A DNA stretch of 47,260 nt from Planktotalea frisia (GTDB lineage Bacteria > Pseudomonadota > Alphaproteobacteria > Rhodobacterales > Rhodobacteraceae): assembly GCF_001890925.1 (NCBI RefSeq), contig NZ_MLCB01000099.1, positions 1 to 47,260 on the forward strand, written 5' to 3'. Below, one piece after another: positions 43,686 through 47,260 of this stretch. Numbering within the stretch: position 1 is the stretch's first letter; each line of letters begins with the position of its first letter. The notes beneath the pieces are model-generated. The model did no database searches and was not told the origin of the DNA. It worked only from the letters and a program-made list of their open reading frames with translations. The translations under genes were made by a program, and so were the position numbers.

Positions 43686-45227
43686 ATGAATGATCAATCC
43701 CCATCCCGACGCTCCGGTGGCCGCTCTGCCCGCCGCGAAGCCCGATCCACCAAGCTCGCCGATCACCTACGCCCTATTCGCGCAGGTATGGAGGGCGGCA
43801 AATACAAACCTCTCAGCGACATCGACGTCGAGAAAATTCACCAAGCCGCGCTGACAGCTTTGGAGACCATCGGCCTTGCAGACGCTCCGCCCTCAGGTGT
43901 TGAGATTCTGACTGGCGCTGGTGCAATCTTGGGCGATGACGGACGTATCCGTTTCCCGCGCGCTTTGGTTGAAGATTCTTTGGCAAAAGCCAATCGCGAG
44001 GTGACGCTGTTCAGCCGCGACGGGAAAAATGATCTCGATCTAACAGGACAGCGGGTCCATTACGGAACCGCAGGGGCAGCAGTTCATTTGGTGAACGTCG
44101 AGGGCAATGAATACCGCGAAAGCACGCTTCAGGATCTGCATGACGCCGCACGCATTTGCGATGTCTTGGACAATATCAATTTTGTTCAACGACCCATGGT
44201 TGCGCGCGACATTCTCGACACCATGGAAGGCGAGCTAAATGCGATTTATGCCTGCACCAGTGGCACGACAAAACATGTCGGTATTTCGTTTTCAGAGGCG
44301 AGCATCGTACCGCATGCCGTCGAAATGCTGCATCAAATCGCGGGTGGCAAAGACAAATGGTTAGAGCGTCCATTTATGTCCAATTCCAACTGCTTTGTTG
44401 TTCCTCCGATGAAATTCGCGACTGAGTCTTGCGAGGTTATGGAGGCCTGCATCGCAGGTGGCATTCCTGTATTGCTTTTGTCCGCGGGCATGGCAGGCGC
44501 GACGGCGCCGTCCACCATTGCAGGCGCAATCACCCAAGCCTGTGCGGAATGCCTTGCAGGCCTGGTGTATGTGAACGCGATTGCGCCGGGGCATCCGGCG
44601 ATCTTCGGTACTTGGCCTTTCGGTCTGGATTTGCGCACGGGCGCGATGACTGTTGGCTCCGGTGAGCAAGCGCTTTTATCCGCAGGCTGCGCGCAGATGC
44701 ATGCATTTTACGGCGTTCCAGGTGGTGCGGCTGGTGGCGCGACCGATTCAAAAATGCCGGACATGCAGGCGGGATGGGAGCAGATGTGTTCCAACGTGAT
44801 GGGCGGTCTTGCGGGTCTCAACATGGTTTACGAGGCGGCGGGAATGCATTCTTCACTGCTCGGGTTTTGCCATGAGAGCCTGATCCTGAGCGACGATCTG
44901 ATCGGCCAAGCGATGCGCTGTGTGCGGGGGATTGAAGTGAGTGATGAAACTCTTGCGCTCGATCAAATGGCGCAAGTCTGTATGGGCGGGCCCGGACATT
45001 ATCTGGGGACCGAACAAACGCTCGGACGGATGCAGGCGGATCACGTCTATCCAAGCCATGGGGATCGCACCTCGCCCAAGGAATGGGTCGAGCTTGGCAA
45101 ACCTGTTTTGATCGAAAAAGCGAAGGCCAAAAAGGAAGAGATATTGGCCACCCGTTCTGCTGCGAGATTCGATGCCGATTTGGATCGCGAAATTCGCGAG
45201 CGTTTCAAAATCCATCTTCCTGTATAA
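43686..45227 (+). CDS. Trimethylamine methyltransferase (MttB) superfamily protein, non-pyrrolysine
   Basis: A 513-residue TIM-barrel protein of the MttB superfamily. Recognisable segments are LRPIRAGMEGGKYKPLSD (~30-45), RIRFPRALVEDSLAKANREVTLFSRDGKND (~95-124 region), YGTAGAAVHLVN (~123), the GTTKHVGISFSE (~195) and GGAAGGATDSKMPDMQAGWEQ (~348) regions. The frame is complete without an internal TAG, so there is no pyrrolysine; such homologues demethylate quaternary amines such as glycine betaine by corrinoid transfer. The methylated substrate and the corrinoid partner are not in the window. No corrinoid-binding protein gene is adjacent. Ends with TAA. Confidence 0.8.
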   Translation: MNDQSPSRRSGGRSARREARSTKLADHLRPIRAGMEGGKYKPLSDIDVEKIHQAALTALETIGLADAPPSGVEILTGAGAILGDDGRIRFPRALVEDSLAKANREVTLFSRDGKNDLDLTGQRVHYGTAGAAVHLVNVEGNEYRESTLQDLHDAARICDVLDNINFVQRPMVARDILDTMEGELNAIYACTSGTTKHVGISFSEASIVPHAVEMLHQIAGGKDKWLERPFMSNSNCFVVPPMKFATESCEVMEACIAGGIPVLLLSAGMAGATAPSTIAGAITQACAECLAGLVYVNAIAPGHPAIFGTWPFGLDLRTGAMTVGSGEQALLSAGCAQMHAFYGVPGGAAGGATDSKMPDMQAGWEQMCSNVMGGLAGLNMVYEAAGMHSSLLGFCHESLILSDDLIGQAMRCVRGIEVSDETLALDQMAQVCMGGPGHYLGTEQTLGRMQADHVYPSHGDRTSPKEWVELGKPVLIEKAKAKKEEILATRSAARFDADLDREIRERFKIHLPV

Positions 45228-45360
45228 TCGCCTCCGGCAAGGATGTTTTTAAAATGAAGAAGCAGAGTTCCGCGCTCTATTAAGGGTGCGGCGCTATTTC
45301 ACTGGCCTTTTGAGCAGCGTGCCTATAACGGGGGCGCAACTCAGTTAAAGGCAGACACCA

Positions 45361-47181
45361 ATGGACCTTCGCAATATTGCGATCATCGCACACGTTGACC
45401 ACGGCAAAACGACGCTGGTGGACGAACTACTTAAGCAATCTGGCGCGTTTCGCGAGAACCAAGCCGTGGCCGAGCGCGCCATGGACAATGACGCAATCGA
45501 GCGCGAGCGCGGAATCACTATTTTTGCCAAGCCCACTTCGGTCGAGTGGAAAAATACACGTATCAACATCGTTGACACGCCCGGTCACGCGGATTTCGGC
45601 GGCGAAGTTGAGCGTATCCTGTCGATGGTTGACGGCGTTGTGCTCCTTGTTGATGCGGCTGAAGGCCCGATGCCACAGACAAAATTTGTGACGTCCAAAG
45701 CATTGGCTTTGGGGCTACGTCCAATCGTCGTTTTGAACAAAGTGGACAAAGGCGACGCAGAGCCTGATCGTGCTTTGAATGAATGTTTCGATCTCTTCGC
45801 GTCTTTGGATGCGAATGATGATCAGCTTGATTTCCCGCATATGTATGCCTCTGGTCGTAATGGCTGGGCTGACAATGAATTGGATGGTCCGCGCAAAGAT
45901 TTGACAGCGTTGTTCGATCTGATCGTGAACCACGTCCCGCGCCCGACACAAATATCGCGTCAGGACGAAGATTTCCGTATGTTGGCCACCACACTTGGTG
46001 CAGACGCCTTTGTCGGTCGTTTGCTGACGGGTCGCGTTGAAAGCGGCAAGTTGAAAGTGGGCGCAACGGTTCAAGCGCTTAGCCGCATCGGCCAAAAGAT
46101 CGAACAGTTTCGCGTCACACGTATCCAAGCCTTCCGCGGCCTTGCACAGCAAGACGTAGAAGAAGCGATCTCAGGCGATATCGTGTCCATTGCAGGCATG
46201 TCCAAAGCGACAGTTGCAGACACGATCTGTGCGTTGGCTGTTGATACCGCCCTGCCCGCGCAGCCAATCGATCCGCCCACCATTACAGTAACTTTCGGCA
46301 TCAACGACAGCCCATTGGCTGGCCGCGATGGTAAGAAAGTTCAATCGCGCGTTATTCGAGATCGTTTGCACAAAGAAGCCGAAAGCAACGTTGCGATTAA
46401 AATCGCTGACACACCTGGTGGCGATGCTTTTGAGGTTTCTGGTCGCGGCGAACTTCAGATGGGTGTTTTGATTGAAAACATGCGTCGCGAAGGTTTCGAA
46501 CTTTCGATCTCGCGCCCGCAGGTCATCATGAAAGAAGGCCCCAACGGCGAGCGTATGGAGCCTGTCGAAGAAGCTACAATCGACGTGGATGACGAATATT
46601 CAGGCGTTGTGATTGAAAAGCTGACGGGCGCTCGCAAAGGCGATATCGTTGAAATGCGCCCTGCTGGTGCTGGCAAAACCCGCATCATTCTGCATGTCCC
46701 CTCACGTGGCTTGATCGGCTATCACGGTGAATTCCTGACCGACACACGCGGTACTGGCGTGCTGAACCGTGTTTTCCATGGCTGGACCCCGCACAAAGGA
46801 TCGATCCCAGGTCGTCGTGCTGGCGTTCTGTTGTCTATGGACAATGGTCAATCCGTGGCTTTCGCGCTTTGGAACCTAGAAGATCGTGGTAAAATGTTCA
46901 TCGGCGCTCAGGCTGACGTATACACAGGCATGATCATTGGTGAGCACAGCCGTGAGAACGATCTGGAAGTGAACCCGCTGAAGGGTAAGAAACTGACGAA
47001 CGTTCGCGCCTCGGGTACAGACGAAGCGGTGCGTTTGACGACGCCTGTGACGCTCAGCCTTGAAGAAGCGATTGCTTATATCAACGATGATGAGTTGGTA
47101 GAAGTGACGCCCAACGCTATTCGTTTGCGCAAGCGTTACCTTGACCCACATGAGCGTAAGCGCCAATCACGCGCGAGCTAA
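45361..47181 (+). CDS. typA: Translational GTPase TypA/BipA
   Basis: A ribosome-binding GTPase that supports translation under stress and at low temperature, and aids 50S assembly. The P-loop AHVDHGKTTLVDELL (~11-25), switch II DTPGHADFGGEVER (~71-84), NKVD (~124) and the RGRGELQMGVLIENMRREGFEL region (~361) are present, with the C-terminal TypA-specific domain (GTGVLNRVFHGW, ~465; KKLTNVRASGTDEAVRL, ~545). At 606 residues it is normal. ATG at 45361; the 133-b upstream gap has no clear terminator but includes TATAAC (45324-45329), a possible -10. Downstream 79 bases to the window end hold a weak AACCC/GGGTT stem only. Confidence 0.97.
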   Translation: MDLRNIAIIAHVDHGKTTLVDELLKQSGAFRENQAVAERAMDNDAIERERGITIFAKPTSVEWKNTRINIVDTPGHADFGGEVERILSMVDGVVLLVDAAEGPMPQTKFVTSKALALGLRPIVVLNKVDKGDAEPDRALNECFDLFASLDANDDQLDFPHMYASGRNGWADNELDGPRKDLTALFDLIVNHVPRPTQISRQDEDFRMLATTLGADAFVGRLLTGRVESGKLKVGATVQALSRIGQKIEQFRVTRIQAFRGLAQQDVEEAISGDIVSIAGMSKATVADTICALAVDTALPAQPIDPPTITVTFGINDSPLAGRDGKKVQSRVIRDRLHKEAESNVAIKIADTPGGDAFEVSGRGELQMGVLIENMRREGFELSISRPQVIMKEGPNGERMEPVEEATIDVDDEYSGVVIEKLTGARKGDIVEMRPAGAGKTRIILHVPSRGLIGYHGEFLTDTRGTGVLNRVFHGWTPHKGSIPGRRAGVLLSMDNGQSVAFALWNLEDRGKMFIGAQADVYTGMIIGEHSRENDLEVNPLKGKKLTNVRASGTDEAVRLTTPVTLSLEEAIAYINDDELVEVTPNAIRLRKRYLDPHERKRQSRAS

Positions 47182-47260
47182 AACGCTCGCCTTATTGATT
47201 ATACCGCTGCTACCCCAAAACCCGAATTTTTTCATGGGTTATGACGCGGAAATTGTCTGA

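Noticed and set aside
43686-45227. Pyrrolysine-containing MttB
   Set aside because: The frame is complete with TAA and has no in-frame TAG, so there is no amber readthrough to propose.

Overview
The window looks like chromosomal core sequence of a marine Rhodobacterales (Roseobacter-group) alphaproteobacterium. This rests on protein sequence style and gene order: aroK-aroB divergent from xerD, a bactofilin next to an M23 peptidase, an MttB-like methyltransferase without an amber codon, CbiD used for cobalamin synthesis, and two sites matching the alphaproteobacterial LexA box GTTC-N7-GTTC. Base composition is moderate for the group. I see no rRNA, tRNA, CRISPR array, IS element, integrase with att sites or phage module. 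Coding density is high and no gap exceeds 300 bases; the longest (about 190-235 b) are described as separate entries.

Layout. 0-4.3 kb: a membrane-anchored AraC-type regulator whose DNA-binding domain is cut short at a C6 run, a secreted alpha/beta hydrolase, a lytic transglycosylase, ssb behind a perfect LexA box, and a lipoprotein. 4.3-8.7 kb: aroB/aroK on the minus strand, and divergently a 54-aa membrane peptide, an unrecognised exported 516-aa protein and xerD, with overlapping ends. 8.7-13.7 kb: a metallophosphoesterase, a CNNM/CorC-type protein and uvrA (one-mismatch LexA box upstream). 13.8-20.2 kb, minus strand: lpdA-methyltransferase-MFS, a DUF924 protein with a terminator, a second MFS and queA. 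20.2-28.7 kb: a large AsmA/YhdP-like envelope protein, bcp with a DUF455 ferritin-like protein, the M23 peptidase/bactofilin pair, rsgA, and an HNH endonuclease behind its own promoter and a structured leader. 28.9-34.2 kb: an esterase, an AlkA glycosylase, cobK and cbiD on minus; cobA and cobB divergent on plus. 34.2-38.1 kb: an MFS gene, then a tight five-gene minus operon (sugE, 132-aa membrane protein, small XRE regulator, hydrolase, NDUFAF6/phytoene-synthase-like protein). A cluster of GTTACA half-sites sits in its promoter. 38.2-41.2 kb: cimA and cysS. 41.4-47.2 kb, plus strand: an AruH-like aminotransferase, a TPM/YgcG protein, an mttB-like gene behind a 220-b structured leader, and typA.

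Themes. DNA damage: ssb and uvrA share LexA-type sites; alkA has none visible. Cobalamin: four corrinoid genes lie in the same window as one likely corrinoid-dependent methyltransferase. Envelope: SLT, M23, bactofilin, AsmA-like and TPM proteins. The best candidates for undescribed biology are the RNA leader ahead of mttB with a possible Arg-rich leader peptide, the structured leader of the HNH gene, and the sugE-XRE-membrane-protein operon with its half-site array. All three are inferences from sequence and need comparative alignment or transcript data.
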